A stretch of 40,500 bases of DNA. It comes from an uncultured Bdellovibrionales bacterium (GTDB lineage: Bacteria > Bdellovibrionota > FAC87 > UBA2466). The translations under genes were made by a program, and so were the position numbers. Below are positions 31,426-38,986 of the stretch, piece by piece. The number at the start of each line of letters is the position of its first letter. Positions within the stretch are counted from its first letter, which is position 1. The notes under the pieces are model-generated. The model ran no database searches. It was not told where the DNA came from and was given only the letters and a program-made list of their open reading frames with translations. Location of the stretch: contig CALCZU010000087.1 of assembly GCA_937903155.1 (NCBI GenBank), positions 1 through 40,500 on the forward strand, written 5' to 3'.

Positions 31426-33315
31426 TTAGACAGGAAGAGCCACCGTAAAACGGCTTCCCTTTCCTTCTTCGCTTTTCAGTTCGACGACTCCGTTATGGAG
31501 TTCGACAAAGTACTTCACTAGATAAAGTCCAAGGCCCGTGCCTTTGACGTTTTGAGTGTTTGGATTTCCACAACGGTAAAACTTTGAAAAAATCTTTTCT
31601 TGCTCAGCGGGCGCAATTCCATTGCCTTGATCCGAGACTTCAATTTTGACCCAAGGACCTTCTTCTTTCGAAGAGAGAGTGATGGTCGTATTATCGGGTG
31701 AGTATTTAATCGCGTTTTCAACGAGGTTCGCGATCACCTGGCGAATGAGTTTAACATCAAATTTAATTGAAAAAAGCGGGTCGAGCGCGGTTTTGATTTC
31801 AATTCCTTTTTCCGAAGCCATTTGCATTTTCGACTGAATCACTTCTTTGATTGTGACGTTGACGTCTTTAGAAGTGATCTGAAGGGGCATTTTCGCACTT
31901 TCAATGCGAGTCAGATCTAAAATCGTTTCAATCGTCTGTCCCAAATCTTCGACCGTATTTAAAATGGACTCAAGATGCTTTTTGATTTCTGGAGGCGCTT
32001 GAGAAGAGGAACTTAAAGCGAGTTCGGCATTTCCTTGAATGCGCGCGATCGGAGTTTTGAGATCGTGCGAGACAAGAGACAGAAAATTGCTTTTCAATTG
32101 CTCGAGCTGAACCATGAGTTCGCTTTTTTCCTGATAATGCCAGCGCTTGCGATACTCATCGAGAAGGCGGTAAGGAATGATGAGATAATAACCCAAGCAA
32201 GCAATCACAAAAGGATGAGCCATGTCTATCCAAAGGCCTTTTGTGAAGAGTAAAACCCACGAGAGACCGAACAAAAAAAGCGTTTCAAAAATCACAAAAA
32301 GAAGTCCTCTACCGGGAGAGAGGAAAAGCGCGATATTCACGGTCACAATCCCGATAAACAGCGAAAGTAAAGTATCGACGACCCACGATGTTTTTTTAAT
32401 TCCGGTATCCGTTAGAAGCGTCGAAAGACTCTGAGCTGCGCCCTCTAAAAAAGTTGTATGAAAAGGTTCGCGCGAGTAAGGGGTAAAAATAAAGTCTTTT
32501 TCGCGTTTCGAATGCATGGCGGTTGAAACTAAGACGATTTTGCCGGTGTAAGTTCCAGGAGTGAATCTTTTTTGAATCGTTGAGAGCGTAGAACTGATGG
32601 GATACGTTCCCGCTCGTCCTCGCCAATTGATATAGGTGTGAGAAGAATCGCCAATTCTTTCGAGTCTACTCTTAGAAATCGCGTCCGGACTATCGGCACC
32701 CACTCCGTGATAAAGATCGGCAAGTTCCGCGAAGACCGTCGGAATTCCTTCGATGGAGACCATCACTCGTCTGGCCACAGAATCCGCGCCATAACTAAAA
32801 GTATCTCTCGAAACGAATCCAGGAATGTAGCGCGCGGTATGAAAGAGCGCCCGCGGGGCATATTTCCCAAGACTTTCATCATCCGTGTAACCGACAAAAA
32901 CGTTTTGGATTTTCGCAAAAGACTGCGCGAGTACTGAAAATTCGGATTCCGAATAAATTTTATCATTCATCGGAATGAGAAGTGCGACTGCGAGTGGCTT
33001 TTCTTTGGCAAGAACATCAAAGAGCTTTGAAACTTCTTCGACGGGAAGCTTGGTGCTCCCTTCGTATCTCGCACTACTTTCATCGTTGTAACTAATAAGT
33101 TTGATATCGGGATGAGTAAAACTTTTCCATTGCGATCGAAACAGTCCGTCGACCAAAAATCCGCGCAGCCCTAAGAGATCGAATTGGAAAAAGATAAACA
33201 CGCATACGACGGCCAAAAGGCTTGCTGAAAGATGAGACAGAATGCGCGATTTTTTGCTCAAAACTTTTCCCTTTTTCTGTGGAAGTGAATGGGGTCGTTG
33301 GCGCGTGCGCTTCAT
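31426..33315 (-). CDS. CHASE2-domain sensor histidine kinase
   Basis: The protein (about 629 residues from the ATG at 33315) has a basic N-terminus, one membrane helix (LLAVVCVFIFFQFDLLGL), and a periplasmic CHASE2 sensor domain (about residues 50-300). Three further membrane helices (about 315-380) follow. The kinase core then has the H-box SHDLKTPIARIQG with His417, the N-box NLVENAIKYSPDN, and the G-boxes VSDQGNGIAP and GTGLGLYLVKYF. The residue positions count from 33315. The start lacks a ribosome-binding site; a longer frame from a TTG at 33369 is less likely. It forms an operon with the NtrC-type regulator. The signal it senses is unknown. Confidence 0.94.
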   Translation of the reverse strand: MKRTRQRPHSLPQKKGKVLSKKSRILSHLSASLLAVVCVFIFFQFDLLGLRGFLVDGLFRSQWKSFTHPDIKLISYNDESSARYEGSTKLPVEEVSKLFDVLAKEKPLAVALLIPMNDKIYSESEFSVLAQSFAKIQNVFVGYTDDESLGKYAPRALFHTARYIPGFVSRDTFSYGADSVARRVMVSIEGIPTVFAELADLYHGVGADSPDAISKSRLERIGDSSHTYINWRGRAGTYPISSTLSTIQKRFTPGTYTGKIVLVSTAMHSKREKDFIFTPYSREPFHTTFLEGAAQSLSTLLTDTGIKKTSWVVDTLLSLFIGIVTVNIALFLSPGRGLLFVIFETLFLFGLSWVLLFTKGLWIDMAHPFVIACLGYYLIIPYRLLDEYRKRWHYQEKSELMVQLEQLKSNFLSLVSHDLKTPIARIQGNAELALSSSSQAPPEIKKHLESILNTVEDLGQTIETILDLTRIESAKMPLQITSKDVNVTIKEVIQSKMQMASEKGIEIKTALDPLFSIKFDVKLIRQVIANLVENAIKYSPDNTTITLSSKEEGPWVKIEVSDQGNGIAPAEQEKIFSKFYRCGNPNTQNVKGTGLGLYLVKYFVELHNGVVELKSEEGKGSRFTVALPV

Positions 33316-33324
33316 AGATGCTGC

Positions 33325-33353
33325 ACTGTACCGACCCTTTCCCCAGGTCACAA
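33325..33353 (-). promoter_or_regulatory. Candidate promoter for the CHASE2 kinase operon
   Basis: On the minus strand TTGTGA (33348-33353) and TACAGT (33325-33330) are separated by an ideal 17 bases. Each matches the consensus at four of six positions. The -10 box ends only nine bases before the ATG at 33315, which would give an almost leaderless message. That fits the absence of a ribosome-binding site. Confidence 0.35.
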
Positions 33354-33494
33354 GCCCAACGATTTGCAATTGAGAGGCCGCGGAACCCGCTTTGAGACGG
33401 ATGTGAGAATTATTAGGAAAATTAAGTATTTATAGCGGAACCGCGGATACCAGAAGTTAACTCTTTCAGCGCGCGGAAGATAGAAAAGACAGAG

Positions 33495-33526
33495 CAAAAA
33501 CAAGACTGGTGCAAAATCGCACCAGT
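33495..33526 (-). terminator. Rho-independent terminator
   Basis: On the minus strand ACTGGTGC and GCACCAGT pair perfectly over eight bases around a six-base loop (stem 33505-33526). The stem is followed by CTTGTTTTTG (33504-33495). It lies downstream of the zinc-ribbon gene and upstream of the kinase, so it should end the message of the former. Repeat element 33537-33635 lies between the gene and this terminator. Confidence 0.75.
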
Positions 33527-33536
33527 GTGACAAGCA

Positions 33537-33635
33537 GTCATTGCGAGGAGCGAAGCGACGAAGCAATCTCGCCGATAACAAAGGCGCTCCTATGCAACGA
33601 GATTGCTTCGTCGCTCCGCTCCTCGCAACGACGGG
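33537..33635. repeat. Long inverted-repeat element, family A, copy 3
   Basis: The arms (33537-33571 and 33598-33632) begin GTCATTGCGAGGAGCGAAGC and pair over about 35 bases with two mismatches. The loop closely resembles that of the copy at 29419 (both begin CCGATAACA). The outermost left end reads GTCATTG, as in family B, while the right end reads CAACGAC, as in family A. It starts within four bases of the zinc-ribbon gene stop codon. Confidence 0.9.
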
Positions 33636-33638
33636 TAT

Positions 33639-34358
33639 TTACGGAATATTTTCCAAAGTGGTTGGGAGGAGAATTTTCGCGCAGCTGGGACAGCGGTGGA
33701 GCACGGTCAGACTCAAAATCTCATTATAAACTTGCGGACGAACTTTCATATTACAATTCGCACACTTTCCGTTTTCGACAAAAACGATGGAGACCCCATT
33801 TTTGGCGGCAGCGACTTTTTCATAAGTCGAAAGAACGGAACGGTCTAAGTTCTTAATCGCGGCTTCTTTTCTTTCGAGCTGTTCGGTAATGAGAACTTGC
33901 AGCTTTTCTTTCTCTTCGTTCATCCGTTTGAAGTCAGCTTGGATATCGCTTTCAAACGTCGACAACTCTTTTTCAGCGCTGAGGGCTGCCGGCTTTAATT
34001 TTTCGAGATCTTTTAAAATATTTAAAATCGCGTCGTCTAACTTTGCTTTTTCAGCTTTGTGATTTTCAATTTCTTTTTGTCCGGCAAGCATCTCTTCATT
34101 GCTCTTCGCCTGCATGAGTTTCTCATCCGCGTGCTTCAACAAAGATTCTTTTTCTTTTAAATCGGACTCTAACTGACGGTGCTTGGCTTCTGCGGTCGTT
34201 AAGTTACTTTTAGCGGTGCTCGCCGCCTGACGGTTGAGCTCAAGCTTATTCTGCAAATTTGAAATGATTTGAGGAATTCTATCGCGCTCGACCTCGAGTC
34301 GATACGCCTTCTCTTCAATTCGTTTCAGGTTCAAAAGAGCCAGTAACTGAGCTTTCAT
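33639..34358 (-). CDS. Coiled-coil protein with C4 zinc ribbon (DUF164, CT398/CdsZ-like)
   Basis: The 239-residue protein is a long antiparallel coiled coil (about residues 10-180) rich in Lys, Glu and Leu. A zinc ribbon follows with Cys199, Cys202, Cys223 and Cys226 (CANC ... CPSC). This layout matches the DUF164 family. The Chlamydia member CT398 has been reported to bind sigma-54 and secretion components, but the general role of the family is not settled. It lies upstream of a sigma-54 activator operon, though separated from it by a terminator, so no direct link is shown. The upstream exported beta-barrel gene ends 49 bases before its start. Confidence 0.88.
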   Translation of the reverse strand: MKAQLLALLNLKRIEEKAYRLEVERDRIPQIISNLQNKLELNRQAASTAKSNLTTAEAKHRQLESDLKEKESLLKHADEKLMQAKSNEEMLAGQKEIENHKAEKAKLDDAILNILKDLEKLKPAALSAEKELSTFESDIQADFKRMNEEKEKLQVLITEQLERKEAAIKNLDRSVLSTYEKVAAAKNGVSIVFVENGKCANCNMKVRPQVYNEILSLTVLHRCPSCAKILLPTTLENIP

Positions 34359-34407
34359 GCCCTAAGCCAATACCCGATTTTTAAGAAAATGAAAAGAACG
34401 CGAGCTT

Positions 34408-35460
34408 TTATAGAACATACAACAGGGAAAGTGTTCCGGAGAGGAATCCACCGTCGTGAAATCCTTTGTCATCTCTATCCAGCCACGCAACAGAGTCCTT
34501 TAGAAAGATTTTATGGAGTTTCAATCCGATTCCGACTCGCAGTGTCCTCATGAGGTCAACGGTTGTCCCAACTCCACCTAGAATTCCGGGCTGTGTGGTA
34601 CTTGTCTCCTCAACCACTAAGCGATTACCTATGTAATCTTCATTCATCGTTTGGGTAAGGAAATAAACGCCTGCTCCGAGTGTTAGGTAGGGCTGAACAC
34701 GACACCAAAAGGGGTGATCTATCTTGAAGTGGTATCTTCCTCCAAGAATAAGAGGAATTAATTTTGTTTCCTTGTCTCCAAACTTGTTCATATCCATTCG
34801 ATCATACCCCCATCCTGAAGAACTGTTCATGCCGACGGAAAGGTCCATACTTAATTCGGAGTTGAAAAAGTAACTGACGCGGACGCCTTTATAAAAACCA
34901 ATGTGGTTCGAGTTGTTGAGCATCCCCGTATAGCGCCCCATTCCCGCTTCTACTTCTCCGGTGAAAGTGGGTGTCTTCGACTGATAAGGTGTCGTCGGCC
35001 ATTGCGTCGCAACATCTATCCGAGGAAGATTCATCGCCTTCACTAACTTCTGGGAAATCTGGTATTGGCCGTCGTCCATTTTCATAATGCCCAAGTATTC
35101 GTGAATCACGAGGTTGTAGCGCGCGCTAACGCTTCTTGGCTCACTCAGCTCGTTCCAACGCCGTCGGCTCATCCGGATCCATTTCTTATCGGGATAGTTG
35201 ATCGCGTCGACTTCATTTCCGCCCAGAATCAAAAAATCTTCCGAATGGACCTCTGTATTTAAAATAGCCCCGGTAAAAGTATCGACGTTGACGCCTTCAA
35301 GCTCGTTTGTGGGAAGAGCCTTCAGATTCTCCAAAGCCGCTTTCGCCGTCTGAATAAAATCGGAGACATAAGCGTCTCCTCCATGACCACTTTCATCACC
35401 GGCAAAACTGGGAAGAGAAAAAACACCTAACAGTGCAAGACACAGAAGTTTATTTTTCAT
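34408..35460 (-). CDS. Exported protein: GHGGD/HEYLG domain joined to an outer-membrane beta-barrel
   Basis: The 350-residue protein has a signal peptide (MKNKLLCLALLGVFSLPSFA) followed by GHGGD at residues 25-29. A domain to about residue 140 includes His120-Glu121 in LVIHEYLGIMKMDDGQY, which matches the HE region of the exported protein at 1277-2044. From about residue 163 the chain has alternating aromatic beta strands (GEVEAGMGRYTG, VRVSYFFNSELSMDLSVGMN, LILGGRYHFKI, YLTLGAGVYFLTQ) and ends in TLSLLYVL. This looks like a small outer-membrane barrel. It overlaps the TIGR02147 regulator gene by four bases (ATGA) and has AGGAAAC upstream. The HE pair hints at a metal-binding role, but no enzyme family is recognised. 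Confidence 0.8.
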   Translation of the reverse strand: MKNKLLCLALLGVFSLPSFAGDESGHGGDAYVSDFIQTAKAALENLKALPTNELEGVNVDTFTGAILNTEVHSEDFLILGGNEVDAINYPDKKWIRMSRRRWNELSEPRSVSARYNLVIHEYLGIMKMDDGQYQISQKLVKAMNLPRIDVATQWPTTPYQSKTPTFTGEVEAGMGRYTGMLNNSNHIGFYKGVRVSYFFNSELSMDLSVGMNSSSGWGYDRMDMNKFGDKETKLIPLILGGRYHFKIDHPFWCRVQPYLTLGAGVYFLTQTMNEDYIGNRLVVEETSTTQPGILGGVGTTVDLMRTLRVGIGLKLHKIFLKDSVAWLDRDDKGFHDGGFLSGTLSLLYVL

Positions 35461-36194
35461 GAGTTTCCTGTTGTTTTAGAGACTGGGTAAATTTGTACAG
35501 CGAGATGGTAAACCTCGGATTGATTCTGACGAGATTCGAGATCCCGCATCAATTCTCGACGAAATTCTCGGATTTTTTCCCGAGCATAAGGAACAAGTTT
35601 CGGGTCGATAGCCAAAGTCACGGAAGAGAAATCCCGCGTCTCAAACGGATCATTTTCGAGTGAATCAATGGCTTTCTCGAGAATTTGTTTGTGGTGTCTT
35701 CTCGTCGCCGCAGTAGAAACCGTATTTTCAACTTTGAGGGGAGCGGAACACCTCTTCCACTTGCCATCGGTTTTCGCAATCAGTCCCATTCTTTTCAGAC
35801 GCAAAACCGCAATGCCTGCTTCGGCTCGGGTGATCCCAAGCCTTTGCGAAATCCATTTTTCATTAAACTTTACTCCCCGCGTTTCAAGCAGATTCAAAAT
35901 GGCGTAATGGTACCAATCTGAAAGCAGTGCAAAGGTATCTAAAGAAATCTGATCGAACCGACTTTCTGCCGGTTTCGATTCCATCGGCAGGTCGAAGGTT
36001 TTCAGCACTGTCTCACAAAACTTCCGGGAGATGGGTCGCTTGCCCGACAAAATCAAAGAAAGAAGCGAGTGGCTGATTCCCAACGACTTCGCAAACGAAC
36101 GGAGTGAATAACGCGGGTTTCTCTGAATCCGTTTAGCTAACTCATTTTCGATGAGCGACAAGACTTCCGAGTTCCGCGAATCAAATTGAAGCAT
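35457..36194 (-). CDS. TIGR02147 family protein, probable transcription regulator
   Basis: The 245-residue protein is a paralog of the one at 2731-3516. It has the same helix-turn-helix (SLRSFAKSLGISHSLLSLIL, SGKRPISRK) and the segment LLSDWYHYAILNLLE. The second winged part is WISQRLGITRAEAGIAVLRL, and the C-terminal signature has RDFSSVTLAIDP, IREFRREL, and EVYHLAVQIYP. Its stop codon overlaps the start of the exported barrel gene (ATGA), so the pair is translationally coupled. Direct and inverted GGTTA/TAACC sites lie just upstream of its start (36206-36265). DNA binding is inferred from the helix-turn-helix. Confidence 0.88.
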   Translation of the reverse strand: MLQFDSRNSEVLSLIENELAKRIQRNPRYSLRSFAKSLGISHSLLSLILSGKRPISRKFCETVLKTFDLPMESKPAESRFDQISLDTFALLSDWYHYAILNLLETRGVKFNEKWISQRLGITRAEAGIAVLRLKRMGLIAKTDGKWKRCSAPLKVENTVSTAATRRHHKQILEKAIDSLENDPFETRDFSSVTLAIDPKLVPYAREKIREFRRELMRDLESRQNQSEVYHLAVQIYPVSKTTGNS

Positions 36195-36205
36195 ATCAAT
36201 TATTC

Positions 36206-36265
36206 TAACCAGGGGAACATTCGAGCGACAACAAATCTGTCACATACTGGTTAAATTCTGTAACC
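36206..36265. promoter_or_regulatory. Cluster of TAACC/GGTTA half-sites upstream of the second TIGR02147 gene
   Basis: TAACCAG (36206-36212), CTGGTTA (36247-36253) and TAACC (36261-36265) lie within 60 bases, just before the regulator start at 36194. The last two form GGTTA-seven bases-TAACC. They could be operator half-sites for self-control. The motif is short, so chance is a real alternative. Confidence 0.3.
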
Positions 36266-36282
36266 AATGCAGCAATTCGAAT

Positions 36283-36663
36283 CTAATCGGCGAGTCGGGT
36301 GCAAGTCAGCGAGGCGCTAAAGTTGGTATCGGCGGCGAGAAACGCTTCTATCTTCTCACCTACTTTTAGCTGGGACACCGACGTGACGGCACGGCGGGGT
36401 ACAGGTTCCACCGTTCGTAAAAGGAGGGTCGTCTTTTGGTTCTCATCGCATCGGAGTTGTCCAAAGAAAGAACCCAGATATTTACTCCCCATAATGGAGT
36501 TCATAAAAGGATTCGCCACCTCAAAATCGGTGGCTAGTTTCTCCGCACCCTCTCGTGTTGCGAGATGACATTGGAATTTGGGATTATCCGCATAAGCGAA
36601 GGACGAAATTAGACAAAGCGCTGATCCAAAAATAAATTTTTTTGCAAACCCATGAGCAAGCAT
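36283..36663 (-). CDS. Small exported protein of unknown function
   Basis: I do not recognise this 126-residue protein. It has a signal peptide (FIFGSALCLISSFAYA, cleavage after Ala25) and a mature part with three Cys residues (32, 72, 121). No known motif is visible. The ATG has a strong AAAGGAGA site seven bases upstream, so expression is likely. It lies 88 bases upstream of the second TIGR02147 gene on the same strand and may be transcribed separately. The protein is predicted to be periplasmic or secreted. Confidence 0.7.
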   Translation of the reverse strand: MLAHGFAKKFIFGSALCLISSFAYADNPKFQCHLATREGAEKLATDFEVANPFMNSIMGSKYLGSFFGQLRCDENQKTTLLLRTVEPVPRRAVTSVSQLKVGEKIEAFLAADTNFSASLTCTRLAD

Positions 36664-36812
36664 TGTAAGTCTCCTTTAAGAAACAGAATACTTCTCGAGT
36701 GGCGAGTTCGATAATTAATTTCGGTAATGGTCGCTATCCAAAGAAACTATGGCAAGTTTCGACACAGTCCTTAAGGATTAAGAATTAACATCAACAATCA
36801 AGGATTAAAGTG

Positions 36813-36886
<74 letters not shown>

Positions 36887-36890
36887 GAAA

Positions 36891-37013
36891 TTTTGCTTAC
36901 GCAAAACTAGAGAAATAGAGATAGAAAAATTGAAAAATAGAGATTTGTAAAAAGGGAAACTACTTGCAAAATTTCCCTCTATTTCTCCATTTTCCATTTT
37001 CAATCTATTTCTC
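36891..37013. other. AT-rich intergenic region with large imperfect inverted repeat between rpoD and tRNA
   Basis: A purine-rich stretch (36909-36942, GAGAAATAGAG... AATAGAG) and a pyrimidine-rich stretch (36977-37013, CTCTATTTC... CTATTTCTC) are imperfect inverted copies around the rpoD terminator. The second stretch runs into the rpoD stop codon. A further short palindrome TTTTGC-TTAC-GCAAAA (36891-36906) sits five bases before the tRNA 5' end. These may guide termination or tRNA processing. Confidence 0.4.
36947..36978 (-). terminator. Probable rho-independent terminator after rpoD
   Basis: On the minus strand AGGGAAA and TTTCCCT pair over seven bases around a 12-base loop. They are followed by TTTTTAC (36953-36947). 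It lies 34 bases after the rpoD stop codon. The stem is AT-rich, so it may be leaky toward the tRNA gene that follows. Confidence 0.6.
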
Positions 37014-38886
37014 AATTCTCGATAAACGCTTTCAGCTTCTTGCTGCGGCTTGGGTGACGTAGCTTCCTCAAAGCTTTCGCTTCGATTTGTCGGATACGTT
37101 CACGGGTCACGTTGAAGTCCTGGCCAACTTCTTCCAAAGTGTGGTCAGAGGCTTCGCCGATTCCAAAGCGCATGCGCAAGACTTTTTCTTCTCGAGGCGT
37201 CAGGGTCGACAATACTTTTCTGGTTTGTTCAGAGAGATTGACGTTCGTGACGGCATCCGAGGGTGAAAGCATTGCTTTGTCTTCGATAAAATCGCCCAAG
37301 TGCGAATCTTCGTCTTCACCAATGGGTGTTTCGAGAGAAATCGGCTCTTTTGCAATCTTAAGCACTTTACGCACTTTATCGACTGGCATTTCCATCTTCT
37401 CGGCAATCTCTTCGGGCGTAGGTTCGCGACCCAGCTCCTGAACAAGATAACGGGAAGTCCGAATCAGCTTATTGATCGTTTCGATCATATGGACTGGGAT
37501 TCGGATCGTACGCGCCTGATCGGCAATCGCACGGGTAATCGCTTGTCGGATCCACCAAGTGGCGTATGTTGAGAACTTATACCCTCGACGATACTCGAAT
37601 TTGTCTACCGCTTTCATCAAACCGATATTGCCTTCTTGAATCAGATCCAAGAACTGCAATCCACGGTTCGTGTATTTCTTTGCGATCGAAACCACGAGTC
37701 GTAAGTTGGCTTCGACAAGTTCGGCTTTTGCGATTTCGGATTTTCTTTCTCCGGCCAAGATCGCTTCGTACATGTCCTTCAGTTCGCGCGCTCTTAAATT
37801 GGCTTCCGTTTCAACCGCAACGATTTTCTTCGCCGCATTGTTGATGATGAGTTCAATTTCCAAGAGGCCTTGGTAATCGAGACCGTAGCGAGTTTTTAAC
37901 TGCTCTTCGTATTTTTTATTTTTCTTAGCGTCTTTGAGCATCTTTCGGAATTTTCCGATTTGATCACAATGCGCTTTTTTGAGAGCGTAATAAACTTCGC
38001 GTTCGGCTTCCTCGATTCGGATCACTTGTTGCTTAAACTTCGCAACAATCTTGTTGATCGTTTTTCGATTGAAGTTGATCTCTTGAAAAACTTTGACGAT
38101 GTTTTTTAAGTTAGAAGCGAGCTTTTCTCGTAATTTCTTTCTCTCGTTGGGGCCTAAACCGCTTTTTAAAAGTTTGAGTTCAACGCCTTGGAGTTGTTTC
38201 TCAAAGTTTTTAACGATTTTCATCCCATCAAGGATTTTCTGACGAGCTTCGGCTTCATTTGCCGCCGCTAATTGATTGGCTTGGGCTTGAGCTTCTGGAT
38301 CGTATTCGTCGACAGGTTCAGCGCCTTCAACAACTTCTGCAGCAGGTTCTGCGGGTTCGTCGTCAGGGTTTTCAACTTCAGCTTCACCGCCTCGCAAAAC
38401 ATCGCGTGCACGCAATTTTTGCTTGTCGATTTTGTCGCCAATCGCGAGAAACTCTTTGATCCCCATCGAGGAATTCAAAATCACGTCGAGAACTTCGGCT
38501 TCACCGTCTTCAATGCGTTTTGCAATTTCAATTTCGCCGTCACGAGTAAGAAGTGCGACCGATCCCATTTTTTTCAAATAGAGTCGGACGGGATCCAAAC
38601 CGCGCGCGAGAGCATCTTCATCTCCCGCAGCAATCACAGGTTTTTCGGGCGCGTCGTCGTCGCCTTCTTTGTCGTCGGCAGATTTCTTAACGCCTTTGAC
38701 TTGCTTTTCGTTTTCTACAATTTCGATTTCGTTCTCTTCGATCATTCCCATCACTTTATCGAGCGCTTCGCTCTCGATAATTTCTTCGGGAAGACCATCA
38801 TTGATTTCTTTGTAAGTGAGAAAACCTTTTTCTTTGCCGAGAGAGAGAAGTTTTTGAATCTCTTTCTTCTTTTCGAGCTTGGCCAT
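37012..38886 (-). CDS. rpoD: RNA polymerase primary sigma factor RpoD
   Basis: This is the housekeeping sigma-70. The 624-residue protein has region 1.1 at the N-terminus (KKKEIQKLLSLGKEKG), an acidic stretch, then region 1.2 (DPVRLYLKKMGSVALLTRDGE). A non-conserved region with an acidic insert (about residues 160-205) follows. Region 2 (LRLVVSIAKKYTNRGLQFLDL, FSTYATWWIRQAITRAIAD) and region 3 come next. Region 4 has TPREEKVLRMRFGIG and EEVGQDFNVTRERIRQIEAKAL, ending in RHPSRSKKLKAFIEN. All parts for promoter recognition are present. AAGAAGG lies about seven bases before the ATG. It follows dnaG by 100 bases, as in the macromolecular-synthesis operon. Confidence 0.98.
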   Translation of the reverse strand: MAKLEKKKEIQKLLSLGKEKGFLTYKEINDGLPEEIIESEALDKVMGMIEENEIEIVENEKQVKGVKKSADDKEGDDDAPEKPVIAAGDEDALARGLDPVRLYLKKMGSVALLTRDGEIEIAKRIEDGEAEVLDVILNSSMGIKEFLAIGDKIDKQKLRARDVLRGGEAEVENPDDEPAEPAAEVVEGAEPVDEYDPEAQAQANQLAAANEAEARQKILDGMKIVKNFEKQLQGVELKLLKSGLGPNERKKLREKLASNLKNIVKVFQEINFNRKTINKIVAKFKQQVIRIEEAEREVYYALKKAHCDQIGKFRKMLKDAKKNKKYEEQLKTRYGLDYQGLLEIELIINNAAKKIVAVETEANLRARELKDMYEAILAGERKSEIAKAELVEANLRLVVSIAKKYTNRGLQFLDLIQEGNIGLMKAVDKFEYRRGYKFSTYATWWIRQAITRAIADQARTIRIPVHMIETINKLIRTSRYLVQELGREPTPEEIAEKMEMPVDKVRKVLKIAKEPISLETPIGEDEDSHLGDFIEDKAMLSPSDAVTNVNLSEQTRKVLSTLTPREEKVLRMRFGIGEASDHTLEEVGQDFNVTRERIRQIEAKALRKLRHPSRSKKLKAFIEN

Positions 38887-38986
38887 GCACGCACCTTCTT
38901 AAAAATGGGTAAGGGACACTTAAATCGATCTTATAATATCCGTATATTAAACGAGTATTCTTATCACAGAGATCCAGGGGTTGCAA

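Noticed and set aside
9356..33635. CRISPR array
   Set aside because: The repeats are kilobases apart and palindromic, with no regular spacers and no cas gene in the window.
38934..38949. TAATAT-CCGT-ATATTA palindrome upstream of rpoD as an operator
   Set aside because: It is short and wholly AT-rich in an AT-rich spacer, so chance is the simpler explanation.
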